From contig CALAYL010000048.1 in assembly GCA_937894725.1 (NCBI GenBank), positions 1 to 30,726 of the forward strand: DNA of 30,726 nt, read 5' to 3'. The DNA is from an uncultured Bacteroidota bacterium (lineage in GTDB: Bacteria; Bacteroidota; Bacteroidia; Chitinophagales; LD1). The notes under the pieces are model-generated. The model made no database searches, was not told where the DNA came from, and saw only the letters and a list, made by a program, of their open reading frames with translations. Position numbers and translations under genes: made by a program. This document shows positions 1 to 10,200 of this stretch, in pieces; the stretch's first letter is position 1; each line of letters opens with the position of its first letter.

Positions 1-31
1 GATAGTAATGGCTGAAAAATTGCGCTAGCAG

Positions 32-2263
32 TTACAGTACCAATAATCCATTTTCTCGCAGCTTTTCCCATATTTTGGAATGATATAAGTCTTCAAAACT
101 TCCCAAATTGGCTTCTTCAAAAAGTACTTTTAGTTCTCCGAAGGTTATGGCAGTAGTAGCTTCTACTTGTAATTTGGTAAGTGTTTCTACCCACCATTCT
201 CCCATATTGCCCATCAGTTCTAGTTTCCAGTCTTTCTTTTTATCGAAAAAATTCAATTCAGCCAATACGATTTGGTCTTTCCCTTTCTTCGGAGAAAATA
301 ATTCAATACTGGGTATGTGACCTAGCCAAACCACACGTGCATTGGATTTGGGAGATGGCGAGAATTCTTTTAAGCATTTTTCGATATAGTTATTGTCCAC
401 CGAGGTTTTTGGTGTTTTTTTATCAAACCATTTGTATAACGGCATATCAAGACCTGCACCATGCATATAGTTGAAAAGTGAAATACGCAAACCTTCACCA
501 AAAATATCGTGATCAGCACCTTTGGGGTCATCAAAAAATAAATCATTATCTGCAAACCCCTTAAACTCTGGGCCGTGTTTGCTTACCTCAAAACGTTCAG
601 GATATAGGCCAATAGGACTATGTGAGGTCATAGCAAAGCGATGCCAAAATCCAGATTGCAATACCTTGTTCAGAAATAGCTGTCTTACTAATTCTAATGA
701 ATCTACCGTTTCTTGGGTTGTTTGAGTGGGAAAACCATACATCAGATAGGCATGCACCATGATGCCCGCATCAGTAAATCCTTTGGCTACATTCGCTACT
801 TGTGCTACCGAAACGCCCTTTTTCATCATAAATAGCAATCTATCCGAAGCCACTTCCAATCCACCTGCCACTGCTATGCAGCCCGAAGCTTTTAGCAAAC
901 GAGATAAATCGGTCGTAAAATGTTTTTCAAACCGAATGTTTGTCCACCACACCACCACTATCTTTCTGCGTAAAATTTCCAATGCCACTTCGCGCAATAG
1001 ATTCGGTGGCGCAGCTTCATCTACAAAATGAAAACCGTTTTGCCCAGTCTGTGCAATGATTTCCTCCATGCGATCGCAAATCAATTGGGCGGTGAGCGGC
1101 TCGTACTTTTTGATATAATCCAATGAAATATCGCAAAAGGTGCATCGAGCCCAATAGCAACCATGCGCCAGTGTCAATTTATTCCATCGGCCATCGCTCC
1201 ACAAACGATGCATTGGATTCACTACCTCTATCACCGATATATATTCATTGAGCAACAAGTCGCTATAGTCTGGTGTACCTGTATCTTTCTGTGCAAGGTC
1301 CGTTTCCTTTGCATCATTGAAATATATGACGTCTTCATTTGGCCTTGCATACATCCGTTTTAGCGATTCTATGGGTCGATGCCCATCCAGATATTCAAGC
1401 AAAACTTGCAAAGTAGCTTCTCCATCGTCAAGCGAAATGAAATCTACAAAATCAAATACGCGAGGGTCTGATATGCTCCTCAGTTCAGTGTTTGGGAACC
1501 CTCCACCCATGGCTATTTTTATGGAGGGATGATGTTTTTTGATATACTGTCCACATTTCAATGCTCCAAAAAGATTGCCCGGAAATGGAACTGATATGCA
1601 CACCAAGGTTGGTCGATATTGCACTATTTTTTCTTCCATTATTTTCACTAGTAATTGCGTTACTAAGGTGTTTTTTTCATGCAAAGCAGCATATACTTCA
1701 TCGAAGCCTGAAGCTGTGCGCCCTAGCTTTTCGGCATATCGGCTAAACCCAAAATTTGGATCGATGGTTTCCATAATAAAATCACCAAGATCTTCTAAAT
1801 ACAAGGTAGCCAAATGCCTCGCCTTATCTTGTGTGCCCATAGCGCCAAAAGCCCATTCTAAATCTTCGAGTGCACTAAAGCGAGAGGCTTCTGGAAGAAA
1901 AGTGCCATCGCAAATGGCATGTGCCAAAGTCGGATTTTTGTTTTGTAAAAATAACATCACCGCATCTATGGTATTGCAATATTCCTCCTGCAAACAGTTG
2001 ATACGAAACGTATTGTCAGACACCTCATGATCCAGTTGCTCTACGGCTGCAAACAATTGCCTCAAGCCAGCTCGTGAAAACAAGCCTAAAATCACTTCAA
2101 TCCCCAAATCTGCTTGATGCGCAACTACGTCCAGTCTATTCAAATAGCCTTTTAAATATGCGGTGGCTGGGTAAGGTGTATTGAGTTGTGTAAATGGCGG
2201 AGTGACCAACAATACGTTTTGTTTTGATGCAGATGGTGCTGCTGTGTTCGATGCTATAGACAT
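32..2263 (-). CDS. B12-binding-type radical SAM protein
   Basis: A 743-residue protein with the layout of cobalamin-binding radical SAM enzymes. The N-terminal part (NVLLVTPPF, then CISVPFPGNLFGAL, MGGGFPNTELR and LDDGE at about residues 220-290) is a Rossmann-like B12-binding region, but I see no DxHxxG motif. The radical SAM core follows, with an iron-sulfur cysteine cluster at Cys369, Cys374 and Cys377. The spacing is CX4CX2C rather than the usual CX3CX2C. GGLEVASD and AYLMYGFPTQT further on fit an Elp3-like TIM barrel. It is the last gene of the minus-strand lipid cluster inside the window and has its own -7 motif just upstream. A role in methylating or rearranging the cluster's product is inference. 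The family call is firm; the substrate is unknown. The start is ATG at 2263. Confidence 0.85.
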   Translation of the reverse strand: MSIASNTAAPSASKQNVLLVTPPFTQLNTPYPATAYLKGYLNRLDVVAHQADLGIEVILGLFSRAGLRQLFAAVEQLDHEVSDNTFRINCLQEEYCNTIDAVMLFLQNKNPTLAHAICDGTFLPEASRFSALEDLEWAFGAMGTQDKARHLATLYLEDLGDFIMETIDPNFGFSRYAEKLGRTASGFDEVYAALHEKNTLVTQLLVKIMEEKIVQYRPTLVCISVPFPGNLFGALKCGQYIKKHHPSIKIAMGGGFPNTELRSISDPRVFDFVDFISLDDGEATLQVLLEYLDGHRPIESLKRMYARPNEDVIYFNDAKETDLAQKDTGTPDYSDLLLNEYISVIEVVNPMHRLWSDGRWNKLTLAHGCYWARCTFCDISLDYIKKYEPLTAQLICDRMEEIIAQTGQNGFHFVDEAAPPNLLREVALEILRRKIVVVWWTNIRFEKHFTTDLSRLLKASGCIAVAGGLEVASDRLLFMMKKGVSVAQVANVAKGFTDAGIMVHAYLMYGFPTQTTQETVDSLELVRQLFLNKVLQSGFWHRFAMTSHSPIGLYPERFEVSKHGPEFKGFADNDLFFDDPKGADHDIFGEGLRISLFNYMHGAGLDMPLYKWFDKKTPKTSVDNNYIEKCLKEFSPSPKSNARVVWLGHIPSIELFSPKKGKDQIVLAELNFFDKKKDWKLELMGNMGEWWVETLTKLQVEATTAITFGELKVLFEEANLGSFEDLYHSKIWEKLRENGLLVL

Positions 2264-2271
2264 GCTTGCCG

Positions 2272-2279
2272 CAAAGATA
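2272..2279 (-). promoter_or_regulatory. Bacteroidota -7 promoter motif for the radical SAM gene
   Basis: On the minus strand this reads TATCTTTG, an exact match to TAnnTTTG, eight bases before the ATG at 2263. A short or nearly absent leader is typical of the phylum. No clear TTTG -33 box is seen about 19 bases upstream. It suggests that the last gene can be transcribed separately from the rest of the cluster. Confidence 0.42.
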
Positions 2280-2324
2280 TTCTTTTTCGCTTTTGAACCT
2301 TATTTTGAACGTTGCAGTTTGGAA

Positions 2325-3587
2325 CTAAATAAATACTACCGTCTCTGGTTTTCGACCATCAGGATTGCGATAGGAGTTGATTTCTTTACGATTAGTATTG
2401 GCTATTTCAAACTTTACTTTCAGTTGTTCAAAAAGAGTTGTGCTTATGGATTTGATTTCAGTTTCCTCACAGTCAATCAAGAGTTTTAGTTGATGTTGCA
2501 TTTCGTTTTCTGATACCAACAATAGCGCATCTCTAACGTCAAATTTTTTGAGTAATGAAAATATGGAGGTAGGATAAATGGAAGTGCCATTCACTTTAAA
2601 AAGCTGATTTTTTCGACCTACAACTGGTCCTAATCGGAGGCTATGAATGCCACACCTACAGGGGTCAGCGAGTTTTGCTACCATATCGCCTGTCTGATAT
2701 CTCACTAGCGGCATGGCTTCTACACCGAGATGGGTGATCACGAGTTCACCTACTGCGCCATTTTTGACTTCATTGCCATTATTATCGAGTATTTCGGCTA
2801 TCAATAAATCGGGTGCTAAATGCCCGCCATTATGCCCGCTACATTCACTAAAAGCGGTCTGCATCTCGGTAGAAGCATAGGTACCGTATAGTTGTACGTT
2901 CCATGCGGTCGTGATTTTTTTAGCCAGCTCATTGGCAGATAAATCGATATGACGAATGGGTTCACCAATACAAATGATTTTTTTTATAGCAAGCGAGTTG
3001 AGTTGGATATTTTCTGTATTTGCATACTCAATAATGCGGAGTAGAAACGAAGGCACAGCGACCAATACCGTGACTTTATGTCGATTGATAGCCGCCAGTT
3101 GAAAAGCTGGAGATCCAGGACCAGAACGGACTACGGCACAACCTATATTGTGTAAACCTTGGAGGTACGCTAGACCAGCCATAAATTGTTTATCAAGAGT
3201 GAGCATGAGTTGAACTACGTCATTTGCTGTTACACCCGCTTGTTCAAAGGTATATTGCTCATTGAGAGCAAGACGTTCGATGTCTGTTTTTGTCAAGCCT
3301 ACTGTGAGTGGCTGTCCTGTGGTGCCAGAAGTAGTACAGTATTCGAGGATTTCTTTTTTTTCAACACAATAAAAGTCCGAAGTATTGTTTGCAAAATCTT
3401 CTTTAGAAGTGAGCGGTAATTTTTTTAAATCTTCTATAGATTTGATTGCAGTAATATCAATGTTACAAGCTGCAAAAAGCTTTTTATAGTAGGGTGAATT
3501 TGTAGATATAAACTGTAATTGAGTTAGCAGCTTAGCCTCTTGAATTTCCTTAATTTTATCGTATTTTTCAAACTTCATTTTTGACAT
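2325..3587 (-). CDS. PaaK/CoF synthetase-like acyl-adenylating ligase
   Basis: A 420-residue member of the ANL adenylating superfamily, closest in layout to phenylacetate-CoA ligase and coenzyme F390 synthetase-like proteins (usually about 430 residues). The phosphate-binding loop TSGTTGQPL lies near residues 85-93. YGTYASTEMQ near residue 235 is the A5-like adenylate-binding motif, and RYQTGDM near 290 is the A7-like motif. Such enzymes activate a carboxylic acid as an acyl-adenylate and pass it to CoA or a carrier protein. In aryl-polyene and flexirubin clusters a ligase of this superfamily primes the aromatic starter; applying that here is inference. It begins 8 bp after the phosphopantetheinyl transferase gene and is followed by the radical SAM gene after a 61-bp gap. 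Confidence 0.82.
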   Translation of the reverse strand: MSKMKFEKYDKIKEIQEAKLLTQLQFISTNSPYYKKLFAACNIDITAIKSIEDLKKLPLTSKEDFANNTSDFYCVEKKEILEYCTTSGTTGQPLTVGLTKTDIERLALNEQYTFEQAGVTANDVVQLMLTLDKQFMAGLAYLQGLHNIGCAVVRSGPGSPAFQLAAINRHKVTVLVAVPSFLLRIIEYANTENIQLNSLAIKKIICIGEPIRHIDLSANELAKKITTAWNVQLYGTYASTEMQTAFSECSGHNGGHLAPDLLIAEILDNNGNEVKNGAVGELVITHLGVEAMPLVRYQTGDMVAKLADPCRCGIHSLRLGPVVGRKNQLFKVNGTSIYPTSIFSLLKKFDVRDALLLVSENEMQHQLKLLIDCEETEIKSISTTLFEQLKVKFEIANTNRKEINSYRNPDGRKPETVVFI

Positions 3588-3595
3588 CTGTTTCG

Positions 3596-3964
3596 TTATT
3601 TTTCGAGTGTTACAAATGCGATGGCGTGCGACTTGATATGGGAGAGAGATACGTGTATATGTTTTACGCCCATGGCAGCTACTTTATCGGCTGTGATGCC
3701 TGATAGTACAATGTATGGCTTGCCTAAGTCATCGTTCAATATCTCCACTTCATTGATAATCATGCCATCTCTCCATCCAGTGCCAAGTGCTTTAAAAAAA
3801 GCTTCTTTCGCAGCGAATCTAGCGGCATAACTTTCGGTTTTTTTAGCTGAATCGCAATAGCTGATTTCTCGTACCGAAAATACTTTTTGTTTGAACGCTA
3901 CTTTGGCGATAGCGCTTTCTACTCTAGCTATTTCTATGATGTCTGTTCCTATGCCGAAAATCAT
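3596..3964 (-). CDS. acpS: AcpS-type 4'-phosphopantetheinyl transferase
   Basis: A 122-residue holo-ACP synthase of normal family length. It transfers the 4'-phosphopantetheine arm of CoA to a serine of an acyl carrier protein. The two family signatures are present: GIGTDIIEIARVE at the N-terminus, with metal ligand Asp8, and FAAKEAFFKALGTG with Glu54. The start codon overlaps the stop of the C45-type gene as ATGA, so the two are probably translationally coupled. Its place in the lipid cluster suggests it serves the cluster's own carrier proteins, although it could be the cell's only AcpS. No ACP gene is in the window. Confidence 0.93.
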   Translation of the reverse strand: MIFGIGTDIIEIARVESAIAKVAFKQKVFSVREISYCDSAKKTESYAARFAAKEAFFKALGTGWRDGMIINEVEILNDDLGKPYIVLSGITADKVAAMGVKHIHVSLSHIKSHAIAFVTLEK

Positions 3965-5643
3965 GGTTGGGTAGCTTTACACTCGTTTATCAATATATTT
4001 AATTTCCGAACCTCACTGAGGTCATTTATTTCTTTGGTTAAGGCTTGTTTGAAATATCTTTCTGCCTCAGATTTTTGCCCCTGATGCAAATAATAGCTAC
4101 CCGCCCAGAAGTAAGCCTCCCAATAGTTTGGGTTGAATTCGATGATTTTTTTTGCGTCCATATTATTGGTTTTTGGATCTTTTTTAAGTGCCACTTTTAT
4201 TTCCTCTCTCCATTTTTTATAGGTAAGAAAATTAGTCCAATCTATCGATAGTACAAATGGATCAGCAGCGATCATTTCGCTAGCGGTATAGATGATTTCA
4301 TTTTTATTTAAGGTAGCCGCTTTAGCAAACACGGAATCAAAATCATAACACACAAATTGACCTAGTTGGAATGGAGTAGTTGAAATCCAAAACCGTCTTT
4401 TTTCTGGTTGAAATACTATGGAATGTAGCCCTATCAGCTGATTGAGTGCTTTTTCATTACCGATACCGATGTCTTTTCCACCTTTTCCCTTTTGATCGCG
4501 AAGTATATCAATTACATTTTGTGGAGAAAGTTTTTGGGCGGTATCTATCAATTCTTTTAATCGTTCAAACCTATACAGTGAGGCGCTTTCTGCTTTGTTT
4601 TTAATATTGTTTTCTTCAGTAAGAAACTCATTACTTTGGTAGTGATTTGAGCAAAGGATTTTATTTTTGTCGGAAAAGAAAAGAGCTGTTTTGTTTGGGG
4701 ATTTCTCGATAAGAGCCGTTTTGTGGTCATTTGCAGAGCCTATCATTAGGGTTTCGCTCACAAAGGTTTTTCGTTTTTTTGCTATTGCATATGCTTCATC
4801 TATATTTTTCGCATACTGCAATATTTCTCTAGCTAAAATAGAAATGGGAGTGGCTGCGGCTGTTGGTATATCTGATTTTGCAGCATTTAGGGTTACTGTG
4901 AGGCCTTGGTCATTCATGCCCGACACACAGCCTATCATACCTGGCCATGTGAGCATAGCCATCTTATAGCCCTCTGTAGGTTTCACGAAGAGTAAAATCT
5001 TGCTTTCAGCAAACTCATCGCCCACGTAGAAATCAAAATTGCGTCCAATAATTAGTCCTGAATCTACAGAGAATTCATCCCATGCGGCAAATGAAGTACA
5101 GCCTACTAATGCTAGGTTTTGAAGGGCATGACCAATATCGTGTGCAGCATGATAGTTGAGCATACGGTCGTAGGCTGGGGCTATAAAATCAAACTCGTGC
5201 GGTGCGGAAAAAGACTCTCCGTATATTTCCTCTTTGTATTCGAGTGGAAAGTTTGCTTCTAAATTTCGATTAAAAAAGCGGATAAAGAATTTTAGAAATT
5301 TGAGGTAAGATTCAGAAGGTACAAGCGATTTGATTTGATTTATGAATGCCAATTCATGCGAGTAAAGCATGTCTTTATTTAGCTTTCCTAGTATTACGCC
5401 TCTTTCGAATGGTTCCCCTTCCACATATTCTTCCCACCATCCTGTGTCGTTGCGTTTAAGCCAGTTTTTGTTGATTTTGTAAAGTGAATCTGGATAGTTT
5501 TTTCTGACTAAATCTAGTGCTGTTTTATCTTTTATTTTAGGTACGTCTGGTTGTAATCCCCAATTGAGGTAAGCTAAAAATAGTATAAATAGAAGCACAA
5601 TAAAAGCGACTGCTGAGCCTATTATTTTTGCGAATATTTTCAT
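3961..5643 (-). CDS. Membrane-anchored C45-type Ntn hydrolase/acyltransferase with C-terminal TPR
   Basis: A 560-residue protein with one N-terminal membrane segment (about residues 7-27) and the rest probably periplasmic. The core resembles acyl-CoA:6-aminopenicillanic acid acyltransferase (peptidase family C45) and bile-acid-hydrolase-like Ntn enzymes. VGCTSFAAW puts the likely nucleophile at Cys182, exposed by self-cleavage in this family, followed by SGLIIGRNFDF and then MIGCVSGMNDQGL. Residues about 505-545 form a tetratricopeptide-like motif (YWEAYFWAGSYYLHQGQ). Members form or break amide or ester bonds with acyl groups. In this operon it may release or esterify the lipid product, which is inference. 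It overlaps the genes on both sides by 4 bp. Confidence 0.75.
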   Translation of the reverse strand: MKIFAKIIGSAVAFIVLLFILFLAYLNWGLQPDVPKIKDKTALDLVRKNYPDSLYKINKNWLKRNDTGWWEEYVEGEPFERGVILGKLNKDMLYSHELAFINQIKSLVPSESYLKFLKFFIRFFNRNLEANFPLEYKEEIYGESFSAPHEFDFIAPAYDRMLNYHAAHDIGHALQNLALVGCTSFAAWDEFSVDSGLIIGRNFDFYVGDEFAESKILLFVKPTEGYKMAMLTWPGMIGCVSGMNDQGLTVTLNAAKSDIPTAAATPISILAREILQYAKNIDEAYAIAKKRKTFVSETLMIGSANDHKTALIEKSPNKTALFFSDKNKILCSNHYQSNEFLTEENNIKNKAESASLYRFERLKELIDTAQKLSPQNVIDILRDQKGKGGKDIGIGNEKALNQLIGLHSIVFQPEKRRFWISTTPFQLGQFVCYDFDSVFAKAATLNKNEIIYTASEMIAADPFVLSIDWTNFLTYKKWREEIKVALKKDPKTNNMDAKKIIEFNPNYWEAYFWAGSYYLHQGQKSEAERYFKQALTKEINDLSEVRKLNILINECKATQP

Positions 5644-7163
5644 CTTGTGCTGTTTATTTTGTGGAGTAAATGTTCCTTGCCTACAATTAATGATGTAGTC
5701 ACCAAAGCACTAATAGATACGCCAAGAACACCATGTATATTGATATTTGCTCCTGTGTAAAATAGGTTTGGTATTTTTGTGACAGGAGAAATTCTTGTTT
5801 GCATTGGGTTGCGATAGTCTTTGGCTATGCCATACATATTGCCATCTGAAGTGCCTATATAGTCTCTAAACGATAGGGGAGTGGAAGTGTAATACGATTT
5901 AATATGCTGTCGAAAATCGGGAAATTTCTTTTCTACTAGGTCAAAGAGTAGTTGTGTTTTTTGTTCTTTAAACCGTAAATATTCTTCGCCCCGCTCTTGC
6001 TCATCTAGGGTGGTATTAATGGAATTTCCCCATTGTTTTACTTCTTCAAAATCCATATAAGCCATCAAAATCAACCCATCGCAGTAGTCAGGATTTGAAG
6101 AAGAGCAACATTCGTATAAAGCGTAGGTATAAGGCCAGTTTTGTATAGATTTTTCTATCGCATTCCATACATCTTTTTCTTCAAAATAGTAGAAATTTCG
6201 ATTTTGATATTTCACAGTTTCTGGATTGAGCACAATGTAAACAGAAAAGGCCGATGGGGTATTTTTGATATTTTTGATTCTGTCTTTATATACTCTCCTG
6301 ATTACTTTACTTTCTATTAAATCTAGGGTATTAGATGGTGCTATATTGGATATGAAGTTAGTCGCATAGTACGACTGACCAGAGGTAGATTTTACGCTTT
6401 TTACCCTGCCATTTACCTCTTTGATGCTTGTTATTTCTTGTTTTGTAAAAATTTTGCCTCCAAGAGACTTGATGTTTTTTGCTAGCAATTTAGCGATTTG
6501 ATCACCGCCTTTCATACATTTCCAGGTACTTTCGATATAGCTATTTATCATCAAGGCGTGCATATAAAATGGCGTCCTTGATTTTTCTCCAGCATATAAA
6601 ATGTTTGTACCAGCCAATACGGCCTTTAGCGTTTCATTTCGTGTTAGTTTTTCAAAATACTCGAAAGCGCTGAGCTCAAATATTGACTCATCTTTATAGC
6701 CGTTTCCTGTATAAAGATGATACATCGGAAAGTGGCTACATATTTCTTTGATATCATTGCAGTATTGTTTGATAGCCAGCATTTCGGATGGAAATTGATT
6801 TGACATAGAAGTGATAAATCGCTCATATCCCATGGCGTAGCAATATGCCTTGTCATCATTGCCAAAGAGGATAGTGTCGAATTTTTCGACATCCATTTTT
6901 TTTATTTCTAGTCTATCTAATAAACCGAGATAATTAAAAATGGTATGGAGATTTTGTCCTTTATCTAGGCCGCTGATGTAATGGACACCCGTGTCAAATG
7001 TTACTCCATCGCGCTTGAAAGTCTGGAGATTGCCACCGATCTGTTCGTTTTTTTCGAGTACGCACACACTTTGTCCCTCCATAGCGAGCAAGTTGGCACA
7101 GATAAGTCCGCCTAGTCCGCTCCCTATAATGATGGTGTCGTATGTGTGTGTATCTTTGGTCAT
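5640..7163 (-). CDS. Phytoene dehydrogenase-like FAD oxidoreductase
   Basis: A flavin-dependent oxidoreductase of the CrtI/CrtISO/retinol-saturase group, 507 residues from the preferred ATG at 7163. A TTG five codons upstream (7178) is also in frame but less likely. The N-terminus has the dinucleotide-binding motif IIGSGLGGLICANLL followed by VLEKNEQIGGNLQTF and FDTGVHYISG, which bind FAD. The C-terminus has NLFYTGANINIHGVLGVSIS, the second FAD-binding stretch. Relatives desaturate, saturate or isomerise polyenes, so action on a polyene acyl chain would fit the cluster; the exact reaction cannot be read from sequence. There is no carotenoid synthase nearby, which argues against an ordinary carotenoid role. 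The stop overlaps the next start as ATGA. Confidence 0.82.
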   Translation of the reverse strand: MTKDTHTYDTIIIGSGLGGLICANLLAMEGQSVCVLEKNEQIGGNLQTFKRDGVTFDTGVHYISGLDKGQNLHTIFNYLGLLDRLEIKKMDVEKFDTILFGNDDKAYCYAMGYERFITSMSNQFPSEMLAIKQYCNDIKEICSHFPMYHLYTGNGYKDESIFELSAFEYFEKLTRNETLKAVLAGTNILYAGEKSRTPFYMHALMINSYIESTWKCMKGGDQIAKLLAKNIKSLGGKIFTKQEITSIKEVNGRVKSVKSTSGQSYYATNFISNIAPSNTLDLIESKVIRRVYKDRIKNIKNTPSAFSVYIVLNPETVKYQNRNFYYFEEKDVWNAIEKSIQNWPYTYALYECCSSSNPDYCDGLILMAYMDFEEVKQWGNSINTTLDEQERGEEYLRFKEQKTQLLFDLVEKKFPDFRQHIKSYYTSTPLSFRDYIGTSDGNMYGIAKDYRNPMQTRISPVTKIPNLFYTGANINIHGVLGVSISALVTTSLIVGKEHLLHKINSTR

Positions 7164-7211
7164 TTTAAACTCATTCAAATATCCAAAAAGAAATGAGTAA
7201 ATGCAATGCCG

Positions 7212-10200
7212 TTATATCTTCTTTTTTAGTATCCAGACCGTATTTGACGAATACTTAGGTATGACAAGCGGATCAAAATCTAAATTTAGCTTATTGGCGA
7301 TAGTAGAAAGTATTTGGCTAGATGTAAAATAAAGTGCTTGATGAGGTTTTTTATTGAAGCCCAAGTTGATGGAAAAAAACTCAGTAAGCAAGGTGAGTTT
7401 TTGTCCTTTTTCAATGGTGGTGTCTGCATCTTTTAAAATAATGAATCCATTTTGGTTGAGATGGTCTGCACATTTTTTTATCAATATTTCTTGCTCTTCA
7501 TGTTTTAGATAATGCAATACATCGTTTATCACAAATATATCTTGCATGATAAAGTTGTGTTTTAACACATCACTCGCCACAAAATCAATCTGCGTATTTT
7601 TTGAGAAGTTGTGTTGCGCTATGGCGATTTTCTCTTCATCAAAATCTACACCTGTGATGATTCTATCAGGACTCAAAAAACGTAGCATGTATGCCATCAT
7701 ACCATAGCCACAACCTAGATCTGTGATAGATGCATTCATAGGGATTTGCTCATGATACAGGCTGTAATAGCGGTCGATTTTGATTTTTTCCTTTACATAC
7801 CATTCTGCCACCGGACCTTTGTAAACATAGTTTAACTCGAGTTTTTGTTTGTAGTAGATAGGCTGCTCGATAGCTTGTTTTAATAGGTCATATTCTTGTT
7901 TGAAATACTTACTGATCAACTTTGTTTTTTCGGTATAATTTTCACCAAAACTATTGTCAGTCCAACTGATTCGAGCTAGATATTTCATTGTCATCTGCCC
8001 ATCATACAGCATAAAATCACCTTTGCCCATAGTGTCACCTATGCCATGCAAAACAAGTGGCTGAATGTCGAGTTGGAGTTGTTCGGACAAGAAAAATGCA
8101 CCCCTTTTAAATCGTTTAATTACACCATCTTTCGATCGTGTACCTTCTGGAAATATCACTACGGAGTAGCCTTCGCTTACTTTTTTTCGCAATCGCTCTA
8201 TACCCATTTCAGCACCTTCGGCTACTGGATAGTAGTCGGCCATTTGTACTACTTTGCCAAAAAATGGAGAGTTATACACCCATTCATTGGTCAATAAGAT
8301 CAGCTTTGGGTGCTGCATCACGGTTACCAAAATATCTAAAAATGATTGATGGTTTGAAATAATAATGGCCGGTTTTGAAAAGTCAGCATACTCTTTATTG
8401 ATGTGCACCTTCTTCACATTAGCCATTAGATATACCAATGATTTTACAAACTTGGATAGCATAAAATGAAACCAATATTGTCGCTTTCGTCTGGAAGGTA
8501 AAGGGATAGCATAGATTAAAATAAAACCAATGAGCGATAATATCAACGACCAAAAAACAAAGTAGGAAAATGCTAAAATGGCGAGAAATAATGTTTTGAT
8601 AGTCCAAGGAGCAAGCCCTTTATCTATGCGGTCTTGCAAAAAAAAGTTGTATAACAAAGGTTGGATTGTTTGACCAATCACGATGACACTGACCAGCCCT
8701 AAAATAGAAAGCCATGCGATAGATTGTAATGCAGGGTGCTTAGCAAAAATTAATGCGCCTAAACCGAGTAGTGTAGTTACAGACGCAAGCATAATAGCGG
8801 TTTTGTGGCTACTCAGTACATCTTTTCTAAAACGCAGTTTTTGATTTAAAGCATCTGTGATAAAGATGCTAAAGTCATCGCCCAATCCAAAAATAAAAGT
8901 CGCAATGACCATATTTACAATATTGAATTTTAGCCCTAAAAGACCCATGATGCCTAGTATCCATATCCAACTCAGCGCCATGGGAATAAACGTAATTATA
9001 GCGATTTCGAGCCTGCCATAGCTTAGATAAAGTGCCACAAAAACAATGAGTGAACAATATAGCAGAATACGATTAAAGTCATTTAGTACACTTTCGATTA
9101 AGCTATTTGTAATGATTTGTTTATCTAAAATAGTGACACCGGGTATGGCAGCAAGCGTCTTATACAGCTCATTTCGTTTATCTGTTTCTACTGCGATGGA
9201 AGATAAAATAGTTGCACTACTATCTGTGACACTCACTTGTTCTGCACCTATGCTTTCTTGTAAAAATTGGTTTTGCTCTTTGGAGAATGTTTCTGCTTTA
9301 TTATTTATTTTATCATAAAAACTATTGAACGCGTTAGGCTTGAAACCAAATGATGACGAGCTTTTGATGATGTTTTCTTTAATCGTTATTGCCTTTTCAG
9401 TTGTCCAGTAGCTGTTCCATTTGTCTATCTTTTGCTGTTGAGCTTTTTCATCAATCAAAAATGGAGCCAATGAGCTATAACGTTTTATCATGTTTTCCTC
9501 CTTCGCTTTTTCGAGTTGTAGATACAGTCGATGATTTACCGCTAGTGCTGCTGCCAGGTCAGTGCCTTTACTTGTTAGATACACTGTCTTTACCTTATCG
9601 CCTTGCAGCGCTTGTATGGCTTTCTCATTTGCTTTCAGCTCCTCATTTTGATAGCTCAATTGATTGAGGTCGCTTTCAAATTTTACGTCTGCCACAAAAA
9701 ACAAAAGAAAAACAGTGATTATACCTATCGCTGATGCTATCCATTTATTGGGGTGTACCGTCTTTTTTGCTATTTTTTCTATGATGGTTTCCTCGTCTTT
9801 CATTGCAGGCAACAATATGGGCAAAAAGAACAAAGTAAAAATCGAAGTGCCTATAAGTGACCAAGCAGCAAACCGTCCGAAATCGTTGAGGATAGGCGAT
9901 TCGACCAAGGTCAAACTAAACAGAGAAGCTATTGTGGTGAAACTGCCAATGCTCAGTGGTTTGAGCAGTTCTTTGATGGTTTCGGCCACAGATTGACTAT
10001 GCTTGAAGTGGTGTATGAAATGGATAGAATAATTGATGCCAATGCCCATCACCACACAGCCTGCGGCTATGGCTATGGTAGATATGTTTCCTATCGTAAA
10101 TCCTATTACTGCCAGCGCAAATGCAATACCAAATAGGATAGGTAGGAATACGAGCAATGTGATTCTTTTTTTTCTGAAATAAAATAGAATGAAGCCTAGT

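Noticed and set aside
1539..2030. A 163-codon plus-strand open frame
   Set aside because: It lies antisense within the radical SAM gene and has no signal, domain or promoter of its own.
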